64,000 nt of DNA from RSA9 sp036381195. Lineage in GTDB: Bacteria > Gemmatimonadota > Gemmatimonadetes > Longimicrobiales > RSA9. The translations under genes and the position numbers were made by a program. Positions 51,773 through 60,994 of the stretch are shown one piece after another. The notes below the pieces were generated by a model, which ran no database searches, was not told the DNA's origin, and worked only from the letters and a program-made list of their open reading frames with translations. Where the stretch lies: assembly GCA_036381195.1 (NCBI GenBank), contig DASVDH010000127.1, forward strand, positions 68,645-132,644, in the 5' to 3' direction. Every line of letters begins with the position of its first letter. Position 1 is the first letter of the stretch.

Positions 51773-52081
51773 CTAGCGCGCGCGGACCTGCGGCTCGCCG
51801 GCCTGCGGCCGGGAGCGGCGGAGCCCCCGCACGGGCCGCGCGCGCGGCGGCACGATCTCCAGCCGGTCCTCCACCGCGTTCACGCCGTTCACGCGCCCGA
51901 CGATCGCGCGCGCCCGTTCCCGCTCTTCCTCGCTCCGGATCTGCCCGAGGAGGACGACGCGGCCCTCCTCGACCTCCTGTGCATCGATCGCGCGCCGGCC
52001 GAGCACCCGATCCGCCCAGATCGCGTCGAGCACGCGGTCCTCGATGCGCGTGCGGCGCCGCCCCTCCCAGGCCTCGCGCAC
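51773..52081 (-). CDS. BON-domain protein, small
   Basis: A 102-residue protein with one BON domain (RIEDRVLDAIWADRVLGRRA, EEGRVVLLGQIRSEEERERA, AIVGRVNGVNAVEDRLEI). BON domains bind phospholipid membranes and often occur in periplasmic stress proteins. No signal peptide is visible; the GTG start at 52081 has no strong ribosome site and may be wrong. Basic C-terminal tail. Confidence 0.65.
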   Translation of the reverse strand: MREAWEGRRRTRIEDRVLDAIWADRVLGRRAIDAQEVEEGRVVLLGQIRSEEERERARAIVGRVNGVNAVEDRLEIVPPRARPVRGLRRSRPQAGEPQVRAR

Positions 52082-52166
52082 CGGCTTGCGGCCGCGCCCG
52101 TGCGGGCGCGACCGCCGGAGAGCACGTGGGGCGGGGCGGGCGGCCGCCCACCCCGCCCGGCCCGGC

Positions 52167-52544
52167 TCAGGGAGAGGACGTGAGCTCCACGATGATCACT
52201 GGAACGGAGCCAGGCTTGCGGCGCTGGTGGGACCTCCAGTCGTAGTCGGCGTCCCACGCGACTCCGTTGAAGAGAATGAAGGCGCCGCTTCCCGCCACCC
52301 GCCCGCGCAACCGCTCGCAGGGCACGGGCGGCGGCTGGTGGCCGGGCGGCCGGCCGGCATACCACAGCCGGCACTGCCCCGGCGGCGGGTAATGGCCCGG
52401 CGGCACCCGCACCGACCGGGGCGCCGCGCGCGACCCGTTCACCACGATCGCGTCCGGCGCGGGTCGCGCGACCACGACGTGGCGCGAGCAGCCGGCCAGC
52501 ACCAGGGCGGAAAGGGCGAGGCAGGACGGCAGGAGGAAGCGCAT
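52167..52544 (-). CDS. Small lipoprotein of unknown function
   Basis: A 125-residue protein with a lipobox (LALSALVLAGCSRH) and a Pro/Gly-rich segment (VPPGHYPPPGQCRLWYAGRP, about 60-85), with two further Cys that may form a disulfide. Pro-Pro-Gly-rich lipoproteins of this kind are common in Gram-negatives, often near RcnB-like or stress genes. No homologue function can be stated. Confidence 0.7.
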   Translation of the reverse strand: MRFLLPSCLALSALVLAGCSRHVVVARPAPDAIVVNGSRAAPRSVRVPPGHYPPPGQCRLWYAGRPPGHQPPPVPCERLRGRVAGSGAFILFNGVAWDADYDWRSHQRRKPGSVPVIIVELTSSP

Positions 52545-52624
52545 GACGGTTCGCCTCGTGCGTTCATCCGGGGTAACGACAAGACGACCGGCCCCGGCGC
52601 CGCGTCACACCCCTTCCCGCCGCA

Positions 52625-53077
52625 TCAGAATGATGGCTTGTAGACCATCGCCCAGACGGCGCTGAGCAGCAGCACGATGTTGAGCATCCCGAGGCGCGCG
52701 ATGCGGCGGCGCAGGACCGCCTCCCGCACGGCGTTCCCCTCGCCGTTCGCGGCGAGCGCCAGCAGCTCGCGGTCGTAGCGCCGGATGAAGCCCAGCACCA
52801 CGACGACGGTGGCGACCGCGACCACCAGTCCCCACGTCGCCCACGGCGGCATGCTGCCCCTCAAGTGCCCCAGCGCGAGGCCGGCCACGATGGTCACGAT
52901 CATCGCGGGCTGGATCAGGGCGCGGCCGATGGGGTGGCGGTGGATCGGAAGCTCGCCTGCCGCGCCCGGGTCGCGCGCGCTGCGCCGCGCGAGCACCGCG
53001 AGCACCACGACGCCACCCACCCAGAGGATCGCCGCGGTCACGTGAACGAACTTCAACCACAGATAGGCGTTGAACAT
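52625..53077 (-). CDS. DUF2269/CopD-like four-helix membrane protein
   Basis: A 150-residue protein with four membrane helices (LWLKFVHVTAAILWVGGVVV at the N-terminus; conserved His in WLKFVHV and in the first loop IHRHPIG). The His-containing helix is typical of the CopD/DUF2269 group, whose members are associated with haem or metal handling. ATG 53077 is chosen over an upstream GTG because GGAG lies nine bases upstream. It is 147 bases from the RND pump gene on the same strand. Confidence 0.8.
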   Translation of the reverse strand: MFNAYLWLKFVHVTAAILWVGGVVVLAVLARRSARDPGAAGELPIHRHPIGRALIQPAMIVTIVAGLALGHLRGSMPPWATWGLVVAVATVVVVLGFIRRYDRELLALAANGEGNAVREAVLRRRIARLGMLNIVLLLSAVWAMVYKPSF

Positions 53078-53224
53078 GTTTCGCACTCCGTGTCGGAGGT
53101 TGAACTGGCCGGGAAAGCCCGGCTCGGGCCGGGAGCCGGACGGCGTCCCGGGGGGACGGCCGCGGCGTGCCGGCGGGGCCGCGCGAGTCGCGCTCCGCCG
53201 GGCCGCGCGGCCGCGCGACGGCCA

Positions 53225-56200
53225 TCACGCCGGGGTCGCCGGCCTCACCTCGGGCGCGAGCAGCCGGTACAGCACGGGCGTCACGATCCGGGCGAGCAGC
53301 GTCGAGGAGACGAGGCCGCCGATGATCACCCACGCGAGCGGCGCGTACAGCGCCTCGCCCTGGAGCGCCAGGGGCGCCAACCCGCCGATCGCTGTGAGCG
53401 CCGTCAGCAGGATCGGTAGGAAGCGGACCTCGCCCGCCCTGCGGATCGCCTCCTCGAGCCCCACGCCCTGCGACCGGAGCAGGTTCGTGAAGTCCACGAG
53501 CAGGATCGACGTCTTGATCTCGATGCCCGTGAGCGCGACGAAGCCGATCATGGACGTGAACGAGAGCGTGTGGCCCGTGAGGAACAGTGCGAGGATGCCG
53601 CCCGTGATCCCGAGCGGGATCACGGACGCGACGATCAGCATGCCGCGGAACGTCCGGAACTCGAGGACGAGGATCGCGAGGATCGTGAAGAGCGCGACGA
53701 TGACCGCGCCGCCGATCCCGCCGAAGCTCTCCTGCCGGCTCTCGATCTCGCCGGCCGGCACGATGCGGTAGCCCGCGGGGAGCGGCAGCGTGTCCAGCGC
53801 GGCGAGGATCTCGCGCGTGACGCGGTCGGTGTTGTAGCCGCTGCGCACGAAGCTGCTGATGGTGACCGCCCGCTCGCGGTCCACGCGCTGGATCTCGGCG
53901 ACGCTCGTCTCGAAGCGGACGTCCGCGACCTGGCGGAGCGGCGCGAGCCGGCCGGCCGTCGAGGCGATGTAGATCCGGTCGAGCGCGGACGGATCCGGCC
54001 TCGAGGCCCTGGCCAGGCGCACGACGACGGGGCGCTCGTCGCCCGACGCCTCGCGCAGCACGCCGGCCTCGACGCCGGCGAGCCCCAGCCGGAGCGTCCG
54101 GTCGATCTCGACGGTCGGGATGCCGAGGAGGCCTGCCTTCGCCCGGTCGATCGCGACCCGCAGGTCGGTCCGCTGGAGCCGGACGGGGTTGTTCACGTAC
54201 TGCGTTCCGGGGGTCGCCTCGAAGACCTGCTCGACCGCCGCGGCGAGGCTGCGGAGCGTGTCCAGGTCGGGTCCCTGGATGCGGACCGCGATCGGCGCGT
54301 CGATCGGCGGCCCGTTCTCGAACTCGCGCAGCTCGATGCGCGCGGCGGGATAGGCCCCCAGCTCGGACCGTATGCTGTCCAGCAGGGCGGGCGTGCGCTT
54401 CGCGTCGTAGTGGTCGAGCACCACGAAGAGCTGGCCGACCGTCGGGTCGTCCCGGCGAGGAAAGACGTTGTAATAGACCTGCGGGTTGTCGTGCCCGATC
54501 GAGGTGAAGATGGAGCGCACCTGCGGCCGCCGCGCGATCACGCGCTCCGCGAACCGTGCGGCGCGCGCCGTCGCCTCGATGCTTGCGCCCTCCGGCGCCG
54601 TGATGTTCACGTAGAACTGCGGCGTTTCGGCCTTCGGGAAGAGGGAGAATCCGACGAGCGGCACGAGCGCCGCGCTCGCGGCGACGAGCGCGGCCGCGAG
54701 CACGAGCGTGGCGCGGGGGTGGCGCAGCGCGCGGTCCAGGACGGGCGCGTACGTCGCGTGGATCGCCCGTTCGACGGCTCGCAGCAGACGGCTTCCGCCA
54801 GCCGCCGGGTCGCGCCTCAGGACCCGACTCGCCAGCCAGGGGATGATCGTGAGCGAGACGAAGAGCGAGGCGAGGACGATGTAGATGACCGTGACCGGAA
54901 ACGTGCGGATGTAGACGCCCGGTCCGCCCGGCAGAAGTGCCAGCGGCGTGAAGGCGAGCACGAGCGCCGCCGTCGCGCCGAGCACGGCGACCCCGATCTG
55001 CTTCGTCCCTTCCAGCGCCGCCTCCGCGCGCGGGCGGCCTTCGCGCAGCAGCCGCGTGATGTTCTCGACCACGACGATCGAGTCGTCCACGAGCAGGCCC
55101 AGCGCGATGACGGCGCCGACGATCGAGAGCGTGTTGATGGTGAAGCCGGTCACCGCGAGCAGCGTGATGCCCAGCGCGAGCGAGAGCGGGATCGAGATCA
55201 TCACGATGCCCGCCGCCCGCAGCCCCAGCGGCAGCAGCGTCAGCAGCACGAGTCCGAGCGCGAGCAGGAAGTCCTTGCCCAGCCGGCCGAGGCGATGCGA
55301 GACGTTCTTCGCCTGGTCGAACCCGCGGGCGAGCGTCACGGTCGGCGGGAGCTCCCGCTCGAACGCGTCGAGCACGGCCCACACGCGGTCGCGCACGTCC
55401 TGCACGACCTCGTTCTTGCCCTGCGTGATCGTGATGAAGACCGCGCGCGCGCCGTTGTACCGCGCGCGGTAGGTCGAGTCGCCGTAAGCCCAGCGGACGT
55501 CGGCCACATCGCCGACGCGCAGGAGCTGGCGGCCCGCGGCGCGCACGACCGTGCGCGCGACCTGCTCGGGCGTCTCGTAGCTGCCGCTCGTCCGCACGTT
55601 GAAGCGGCGGCGCCCCGCCTCCACGGCGCCGGCCGGCAGGTCCGCGCTCTCGCTGCCGATCGCGTCCAGGACGAGGCCGGGGGGCAGATCGAAGCGGGCG
55701 AGCCGGCCCAGGTCCAGCGAGACCTCGACACGCCGCTCCGGCGCGCCCCAGCGCTCGGCGCTGCGTACGCCCGGCACCGCGCCGAGGCGGTCGGTCAGTC
55801 GCTCGGCCAGCCGGTCCAGCTCGTGGTACGGCAGCACCTCGCTCACCAGAGCGAGCTGCGCGATCGCCACGTCCAGCGTCGTCACCTCGTCCACGCCGAA
55901 GTGCGCCAGCTCTGCGGGCAGGTCCGGGCGCAACGCGCTCATCTCGCGGAGCACTTCGTCGTACTTCGCGGCCGGGTCCGCATCCGCCTCGAACTCGACG
56001 ACGACGGTGGCGACGCCATCCGCGATCCGGCTCTCGATGCGGTCCACGTCCTCCAGCGCGTCCAGCCGCTCCTCGACCTCCCGCACGACGAGCCGCTCGA
56101 GGTCGACCGGCGTCGCGCCCGGGTATGCCGCGGTGATCCTGAAGGTCGGGATCTCGAGCGGCGGGTCCTCGCTCTTGGGGATGCGGACCCACGAGTACAG

Positions 56201-56275
56201 GCCCAGCGCCAGGAGCATGGCGAACACGACGAGCGTGAACTGGGGGTTCCGGATCGAGAACTCGAGGAGCTTCAT
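53225..56275 (-). CDS. RND efflux pump inner-membrane subunit (HAE1/AcrB-like)
   Basis: A 1016-residue transporter with two repeats of six helices separated by large periplasmic loops. Diagnostic: N-terminal PKSEDPPLEIPTFRITAAYP, helix 4 with the proton-relay acid pair GLLVDDSIVVVENITR, GFTINTLSIVGAVIA, and the C-terminal GFVALTGIEIKTSILLVDF. ATG at 56275 overlaps the adaptor stop (ATGA). Together with the adaptor and TetR genes this is a drug- or metabolite-efflux operon. An outer-membrane channel gene is not included. Substrate unknown. Confidence 0.93.
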   Translation of the reverse strand: MKLLEFSIRNPQFTLVVFAMLLALGLYSWVRIPKSEDPPLEIPTFRITAAYPGATPVDLERLVVREVEERLDALEDVDRIESRIADGVATVVVEFEADADPAAKYDEVLREMSALRPDLPAELAHFGVDEVTTLDVAIAQLALVSEVLPYHELDRLAERLTDRLGAVPGVRSAERWGAPERRVEVSLDLGRLARFDLPPGLVLDAIGSESADLPAGAVEAGRRRFNVRTSGSYETPEQVARTVVRAAGRQLLRVGDVADVRWAYGDSTYRARYNGARAVFITITQGKNEVVQDVRDRVWAVLDAFERELPPTVTLARGFDQAKNVSHRLGRLGKDFLLALGLVLLTLLPLGLRAAGIVMISIPLSLALGITLLAVTGFTINTLSIVGAVIALGLLVDDSIVVVENITRLLREGRPRAEAALEGTKQIGVAVLGATAALVLAFTPLALLPGGPGVYIRTFPVTVIYIVLASLFVSLTIIPWLASRVLRRDPAAGGSRLLRAVERAIHATYAPVLDRALRHPRATLVLAAALVAASAALVPLVGFSLFPKAETPQFYVNITAPEGASIEATARAARFAERVIARRPQVRSIFTSIGHDNPQVYYNVFPRRDDPTVGQLFVVLDHYDAKRTPALLDSIRSELGAYPAARIELREFENGPPIDAPIAVRIQGPDLDTLRSLAAAVEQVFEATPGTQYVNNPVRLQRTDLRVAIDRAKAGLLGIPTVEIDRTLRLGLAGVEAGVLREASGDERPVVVRLARASRPDPSALDRIYIASTAGRLAPLRQVADVRFETSVAEIQRVDRERAVTISSFVRSGYNTDRVTREILAALDTLPLPAGYRIVPAGEIESRQESFGGIGGAVIVALFTILAILVLEFRTFRGMLIVASVIPLGITGGILALFLTGHTLSFTSMIGFVALTGIEIKTSILLVDFTNLLRSQGVGLEEAIRRAGEVRFLPILLTALTAIGGLAPLALQGEALYAPLAWVIIGGLVSSTLLARIVTPVLYRLLAPEVRPATPA

Positions 56276-57414
56276 GGCAGCACCCTCACCGCCGCGCCAT
56301 CCTCGAGGTACGCCGCACCCTCCGTGATCACCGCGGCCACGCCGTCCAGCCCTGCGCGCACGGCGACGCGCCCGCCCGCGATGAACGCGATCGTCACGCG
56401 ACGCCGCTCCGCGCGCCGGCCGTCCGCGGAGAGTGCGAAGACCGTCGCCTCCTCGCCGTCGGCCTCCAGCAGCGCCTCGGCCGGGACGAGCAGGGCGCGC
56501 GAGCGGTCCGCTGGGTGGATCTCCACGTGCCCCACCAGCCCGGCGGGCAGGCCGCCGGCGCCCGCGACGGCGATCTCCACCGCGTACGTCCCCGTTCCGG
56601 GCTCCGCCGCGGCCGCCACCTCGCTGATGCGGCCCTCGAAGGCCCGGGCCGGTAGGGCATCGAACCGGATCACCGCCGCGTCCCCGCGCCGCACCCGCAC
56701 CACATCCCGGTCGGCCAGACCCACGCGCACCACCGCCCCCCGCGCGTGGCTGCCCAGCACCAGCACGGGCACGCCCGGCGCGAGCAGCTCGCCCGGCTCC
56801 GCCGCGCGCCGCAGGATCACGCCGGCCGCGGGCGCCGCGATCACCGCGTGGCGGCGGTTGAAGAGCGCGGCCGCCAGGTCCGCGCGCGCGATCTGCGCCG
56901 CGGTCTCCGCGTCCTGGAGCTGCGCCAGCGGAAGCACGCCCCCGGCGTGGAGCCGCCGCGCCCGCTCCAGGTCCCGCTCCGCCTTCTCTGCCGCGCTCCG
57001 CGCCCGGCTCACGGCGGCCTCGATCTCCACCGGGTCCAGCGCCGCGAGCGTATCGCCCGCCCGCACCGCCTCCCCTGCGTCCACCGTGATCCGTTCGACG
57101 ACGCCGCCGACCTTGAAGCTCAGCGCGATCTCCTCCTTCGGCCCGAGCGCTCCCGCGGCGATGATCGGCGGCGAGACGAGTTCTTCCTGCACCCGCGCAA
57201 CGCGCACCGGCGCGGGGTCCGGCGCCTCGGCGCGCGCCGGTTCCCGGTCCGTGGCTGCGGCGGTGCCGCCGCATGCCGCGGCCGTGATCGCGAACGAGAG
57301 CCGGAGCGCCGCGCGGCGTGAGGTGATTGCACGGCGTTTCCGCGGGGGCTCGTGAGAGTCGCGCGGCCGTGTCGCTGCGTCGGGGGGCTCATCCAGAACG
57401 GTGTTAGTATTCAT
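56272..57414 (-). CDS. RND periplasmic adaptor (membrane fusion lipoprotein)
   Basis: A 380-residue adaptor with split lipoyl domain (LSFKVGGVVERITVDAGEAV and VIAAPAAGVILRRAAEPGEL), helical hairpin between them (about 135-190), beta-barrel and C-terminal domains. The N-terminal 45 residues have a twin-Arg-like pair before the hydrophobic core and a lipobox (SRRAALRLSFAITAAACGG), so a Tat-type lipoprotein signal is possible. The ATG at 57414 has no clear ribosome site and its first base is also the last base of a TetR operator; a later start cannot be excluded. Operon with the pump. Confidence 0.88.
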   Translation of the reverse strand: MNTNTVLDEPPDAATRPRDSHEPPRKRRAITSRRAALRLSFAITAAACGGTAAATDREPARAEAPDPAPVRVARVQEELVSPPIIAAGALGPKEEIALSFKVGGVVERITVDAGEAVRAGDTLAALDPVEIEAAVSRARSAAEKAERDLERARRLHAGGVLPLAQLQDAETAAQIARADLAAALFNRRHAVIAAPAAGVILRRAAEPGELLAPGVPVLVLGSHARGAVVRVGLADRDVVRVRRGDAAVIRFDALPARAFEGRISEVAAAAEPGTGTYAVEIAVAGAGGLPAGLVGHVEIHPADRSRALLVPAEALLEADGEEATVFALSADGRRAERRRVTIAFIAGGRVAVRAGLDGVAAVITEGAAYLEDGAAVRVLP

Positions 57415-57424
57415 AACATCGTTA
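57414..57424. promoter_or_regulatory. Candidate TetR operator at adaptor start
   Basis: Perfect dyad TAAC-ATC-GTTA. An element with the same arms precedes the tetR gene (58094-58104). It lies directly at the predicted start codon of the adaptor gene, so binding would block transcription or initiation of the pump operon. Confidence 0.6.
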
Positions 57425-57441
57425 GGTGAATGGCCAAAAAA

Positions 57442-58077
57442 TTACGACGTGGGCCCGCGCGCCAGGCCTCGAGACATGACCTCCCGGATCCGCGCCGCCG
57501 TCCGCCGCGCGTCCCGCCACTCGATCCACTCCTCCTGCTGCTTCGTCACCTGGAGCGACACGATCCCGTGCATCCCAGCCCACAGCATCTGGGCGACCTC
57601 GTCCGCATCGCCATACTCCGGCCGGAACCGCCCCGCCGCGATCGCCTCCGCGCACGCCTGCCGCAGGAACGCGTACGCCCGCTCCCCGGGGTCGCCTCGA
57701 CCCGCCGCGCCGTCCAGCTCGTCCAGCGGCGGCCGCCGCGTCATGAACAGGAGCTGGTAGTGCATCGGATGCGTCAGCGCGAAGTCCACGTACGCCGCCC
57801 CGATCCGGTCCAGCCGCTCCACCGGATCCTCGACCCGCGCCGCCGCTCGGAACCCGTCGGCGAGGGCACGGAAGTCGGCGTCGCACAACTCGTACAGCAG
57901 TGCATCCTTGCTGCGGAAATGGTGGTAGATCGCCGTCGGCGTGTACTCGATCCGGCGCGCGATCGCCCGCATCGTCGTGGCCTCGTAGCCGTGCCGCACG
58001 AACATCTCGCGAGCCGCGTCCAGGATCTTTTGCCGCGTCTCGGCGCGCTGCCGCTCTCGTCGCTCCTTGCTCCCCAT
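57442..58077 (-). CDS. TetR-family repressor of the RND operon
   Basis: A 211-residue regulator with an N-terminal TetR HTH (RQKILDAAREMFVRHGYEAT, TMRAIARRIEYTPTAIYHHF, RSKDALLYELC) and a C-terminal ligand-binding domain of the WHG type. Strong GGAGGAGG before ATG 58077. It is placed directly upstream of the adaptor-pump operon on the same strand; matching TAACNNNGTTA dyads lie upstream of both, supporting auto- and operon repression. Confidence 0.92.
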   Translation of the reverse strand: MGSKERRERQRAETRQKILDAAREMFVRHGYEATTMRAIARRIEYTPTAIYHHFRSKDALLYELCDADFRALADGFRAAARVEDPVERLDRIGAAYVDFALTHPMHYQLLFMTRRPPLDELDGAAGRGDPGERAYAFLRQACAEAIAAGRFRPEYGDADEVAQMLWAGMHGIVSLQVTKQQEEWIEWRDARRTAARIREVMSRGLARGPTS

Positions 58078-58093
58078 GCCTCCTCCGTTGGCC

Positions 58094-58104
58094 TAACAAC
58101 GTTA
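58094..58104. promoter_or_regulatory. Candidate TetR operator upstream of tetR
   Basis: Perfect dyad TAAC-AAC-GTTA, 17 bases upstream of the tetR start. The arms are identical to those of the site at 57414-57424. Confidence 0.6.
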
Positions 58105-58445
58105 AGATAGTTGACAGTGTTTCAGGATGCAAGGGGTCGGCGCCGCGCCGCCGCTCGGGCATCAGCATTGGAGCCCGGCCGCATTGGAGCCCGGCCGCGC
58201 CAGCACCGTTTTTCCTCGGCGACCCGGCGCTAGGTCCGTTCGGCCTCGCGCGAGCGCTGGGCCACGACGAGGCCCGCCCGCCCCAGCCGGCGCGTTCCCC
58301 CTCGCCTCCCGCCCCCGCCCTGGCCCCGGCCCCGGGAAGGGCGGGGCCGGGGGCCAGGGTGATGTCGATGCGCGCCCGCCCCGCTCGTAGTATCCTGAGG
58401 CCGCGGGCGGGCCGCGGCCGGAACCCCAACGCCGGGGAGGCCACC
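58105..58445. other. Divergent intergenic region with tandem repeat and large hairpin
   Basis: 341 bases between the tetR operator and the YCII gene. It holds two copies of a 16-base unit (GCATTGGAGCCCGGCC at 58165-58180 and 58181-58196, exact) and a GC hairpin at 58318-58359 with 17-bp arms and one bulge. The hairpin has no T-tract, lies about 85 bases before the YCII start, and may be a leader structure. Confidence 0.5.
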
Positions 58446-58787
58446 ATGCGCTACGTGTTCCTGATCTACGAGAACGAGGCCACCATGCCAACGGACGAGG
58501 CCGAGCTCCAGCAGTGGTTCGACTACACGGACCGGCTGAAGGCCTCGGGGTGCTACGTCGGCGGCGAAGCGTTGCAGCCGACCTCGACCGCGACGACGGT
58601 GCGGAAGGTGGGCGGCAAGGTGCTCACCACGGACGGCCCGTTCGCCGAGACCAAGGAGCAGCTCGGCGGGTTCTACATCGTCGACTGCAGGGACCTGGAT
58701 GAGGCGTTGAAGTGGGCCGCGGAAATCCCCAGCGTGGGGCGCGGCCCCGTCGAGGTGCGGCCCATCATGGAATTCCCGGAGGGATAA
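58446..58787 (+). CDS. YCII/DGPF domain protein
   Basis: A 113-residue cytoplasmic protein with the DGPF motif (LTTDGPFAETKEQLGGFYIV) that defines this YCII-related group. Members are almost always encoded next to ECF42-type sigma factors, as here (six bases spacing). GGGGAGG precedes the ATG at 58446. The ligand and its effect on the sigma factor are not established. Confidence 0.92.
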   Translation: MRYVFLIYENEATMPTDEAELQQWFDYTDRLKASGCYVGGEALQPTSTATTVRKVGGKVLTTDGPFAETKEQLGGFYIVDCRDLDEALKWAAEIPSVGRGPVEVRPIMEFPEG

Positions 58788-58793
58788 CCGGAC

Positions 58794-60242
58794 GTGCACG
58801 CAGAGGGGGCCGAGCGGGGCCCGGCGGGCACCCCCCCGGATCGCCTGGATCCGGGGGGCGTGCCGGCTGCGTCGGGCGTGGAGGCCGGGCGGGGTGGGCC
58901 GCCCACGCCGGACGCAGCCGGCGCGATGGCGGAGCCGGATGCACGCGCGCGCGAGGTGCTGGAGTCGGTCTTCCGGCGCGAGCGCCCGATGATGCTCGCC
59001 GGCCTCATCCGCCTGACAGGCGACTTCGAGCTGGCGGAGGACGCGCTCCAAGAGGCGTTCACTGAGGCGCTCGCGCGCTGGCCCGTCGAGGGCGTGCCGC
59101 CGCGGCCCGGCGGCTGGATCACGACGACGGCGCGGCGGCGCGCGATCGACGTCGTGCGCCGCGCGCGGACGTTTCGCCGCAAGCGGGAGGCGCTCGCGCG
59201 GTTGACGGCGGCGGAGGCCTCATCGTTCGCCGAGCCGGTCGTGCTGGAGGGCGAGGACGGCACGCCGAGGGATGACCGGCTGCGGCTGCTCTTCACCTGC
59301 TGTCACCCCGCGCTCTCGCTCGAGTCGCAGGTCGCGCTCACGCTGCGGATGGTCGCGGGGTTGACGACACGCGAGATCGCGCGCGCGTTCCTCTCCGCCG
59401 AGCCCGCGATGGCGCAGCGGCTCGTGCGCGCGAAGCGCAAGATCCGCGAGGCGGGAATCCCGTTCCGCGTCCCGCCGGCAGCCGAGCTGCCGGCGCGGCT
59501 GGACGCGGTGCTCGCCGTGATCTATCTCATCTTCAACGAGGGATACACCTCCACGGGCCACACCGCGCTGGTCCGGGATGAGCTGTGCGAAGAGGCCGTC
59601 CGGCTTGGCCGGCTGCTGAACGAGCTGTTGCCGGGCGAGCCCGAGGCCGAGGGGCTGCTCGCGCTCATGCTCCTGCACACGTCGCGGCGCGCGGCGCGAA
59701 CGGGGCCCGGCGGCGAGCTGATCACGCTGGAGCGGCAGGACCGCAGTCTCTGGGATGCCGCGCTCATCCAGGAAGGCAGCGGACTCGTCGAGACGGCGCT
59801 GCGCCGCGGCCGCGCCGGCCCTTACCAGATCCAGGCGGCGATCGCCGCGCTGCACGGCGAGGCGGCGACGGCGGAACAGACGGACTGGCCGCAGATCGCG
59901 GCGCTCTACTCGCTGCTCCTGCGGTTCCAGCCCACGCCGGTCGTCGAGCTGAACCGGGCCGTCGCGATCGGGATGGCGGCCGGGCCGGCGGCCGGCCTCG
60001 TGCTCATCGACGGGCTCGAGGCGCGCGGCGAGCTGCAAGGCTATCACCTGCTGTCCGCGGCGCGCGCCGAGCTGCTCGTGCGGGCCGGGCAGCCGGCCGA
60101 GGCGGCGCGGAGCTACCGGCGCGCGATCGCGGAGTGCGCGAACCCGGCGGAGCGCGCGTACCTGGAGCACCGGCTGGCGGCCGTCGAGGGCGTGGCCCCG
60201 GCCCACGCCGAGGGCGCGGAGGGATCAGCGGTAGAGCGCTGA
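58794..60242 (+). CDS. ECF42-type sigma factor with long C-terminal TPR-like/DUF6596 domain
   Basis: A 482-residue sigma factor (438 from ATG 58926). Region 2 spans about 55-120 (FELAEDALQEAFTEALARWP, RRRAIDVVRRARTFRRKREA), region 4 spans about 150-205 (RLLFTCCHPALSLESQVALT, LTTREIARAFLSAEPAMAQR), followed by the characteristic C-terminal domain of about 270 residues that includes AIYLIFNEGYTSTGH-like sequence (VIYLIFNEGYTST). The first 44 residues are Gly/Pro-rich and encoded by a region with a strong hairpin (58826-58863), so the GTG at 58794 may not be the true start. Confidence 0.92.
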   Translation: MHAEGAERGPAGTPPDRLDPGGVPAASGVEAGRGGPPTPDAAGAMAEPDARAREVLESVFRRERPMMLAGLIRLTGDFELAEDALQEAFTEALARWPVEGVPPRPGGWITTTARRRAIDVVRRARTFRRKREALARLTAAEASSFAEPVVLEGEDGTPRDDRLRLLFTCCHPALSLESQVALTLRMVAGLTTREIARAFLSAEPAMAQRLVRAKRKIREAGIPFRVPPAAELPARLDAVLAVIYLIFNEGYTSTGHTALVRDELCEEAVRLGRLLNELLPGEPEAEGLLALMLLHTSRRAARTGPGGELITLERQDRSLWDAALIQEGSGLVETALRRGRAGPYQIQAAIAALHGEAATAEQTDWPQIAALYSLLLRFQPTPVVELNRAVAIGMAAGPAAGLVLIDGLEARGELQGYHLLSAARAELLVRAGQPAEAARSYRRAIAECANPAERAYLEHRLAAVEGVAPAHAEGAEGSAVER

Positions 60243-60331
60243 CGGCGCGGGATCGGACGCCCGGAATGCGACGCGCCGTGTCGAGCTGCGGGGAGCGCCG
60301 ACCCGCCGGCGCGCCCCGACTCGATGGTGCC

Positions 60332-60994
60332 TCAATCGTGTTCGGCAGCGAGGGCCGCGAGGGTCGCGCTCAGGCGACCGATGGAGCTGGCGCCCACGAA
60401 GACCCTGCCGTTGACCAAGAGCGTGGGCGTCCTCCCGAGCCCCGCGCGTCGAGCCGCTTCGGTGTCCCGTTCGACCCGGTGACGGAACGGCTCCTCCCTC
60501 ATGCAGACACGGAATGCCTCGAGGTCCGGTACCCCGGCCAGTCGAGCGAATACATCCCACGGCAAGGTGCCGATCTGGTGCTGACGCTCGTACAAGGTGC
60601 GGTGCATCGTCTCGAAGGTGCCCTGGGCGGCCGCGCACTCCGCGGCCAGCGCTGCGCGGAAGCCCTGCGGATGCACGGATTCCAATACGAAATGCCGGTA
60701 GACGACCGCGAGCTCGGAGGGATAACGTTGGCGTAGGGTCCTGATCTCGGGCTCGATCGCCGCACAGAAAGGGCACTGATAGTTGCCGAATTCGATCATC
60801 ACGACAGGAGCTGAGATCGGGCCGCGGCGAAGCCCTTCGGCGGCGAGATCGCGCCAATGGGTGATGAACGCCGGTTCCGGCCGCGTCTGCCGGGTGGCAG
60901 GGTTTGTGGCCTTTCTGAGGGCCAGGGCGGTGACGGCAATGGCGCAAACGAGCAGAATGCCGGATCGGACGTTTGCGGAGAGGCAGTGGCTCAT
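60332..60994 (-). CDS. DsbA-like thiol oxidoreductase, membrane-anchored
   Basis: A 220-residue thioredoxin-fold protein with an N-terminal signal-anchor (SGILLVCAIAVTALALR) and active site CPFC in MIEFGNYQCPFCAAIE; the cis-Pro loop is GRTPTLLVNGRVF. This fits the DsbA/thioredoxin_4 group that forms or isomerises disulfides in the periplasm. ATG at 60994 overlaps the propeller gene stop (ATGA). Third gene of the putative operon with the propeller and the Cys-rich peptide, which is a plausible substrate. Confidence 0.9.
   Translation of the reverse strand: MSHCLSANVRSGILLVCAIAVTALALRKATNPATRQTRPEPAFITHWRDLAAEGLRRGPISAPVVMIEFGNYQCPFCAAIEPEIRTLRQRYPSELAVVYRHFVLESVHPQGFRAALAAECAAAQGTFETMHRTLYERQHQIGTLPWDVFARLAGVPDLEAFRVCMREEPFRHRVERDTEAARRAGLGRTPTLLVNGRVFVGASSIGRLSATLAALAAEHD

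Noticed and set aside
53570..57355. Very long open frame (1261 codons) on the plus strand opposite the RND pump and adaptor genes
   Set aside because: It is an antisense artefact of high GC third-position bias; composition is Arg/Asp/Gln-rich with no domain motifs, while the minus strand encodes two complete, recognisable proteins.
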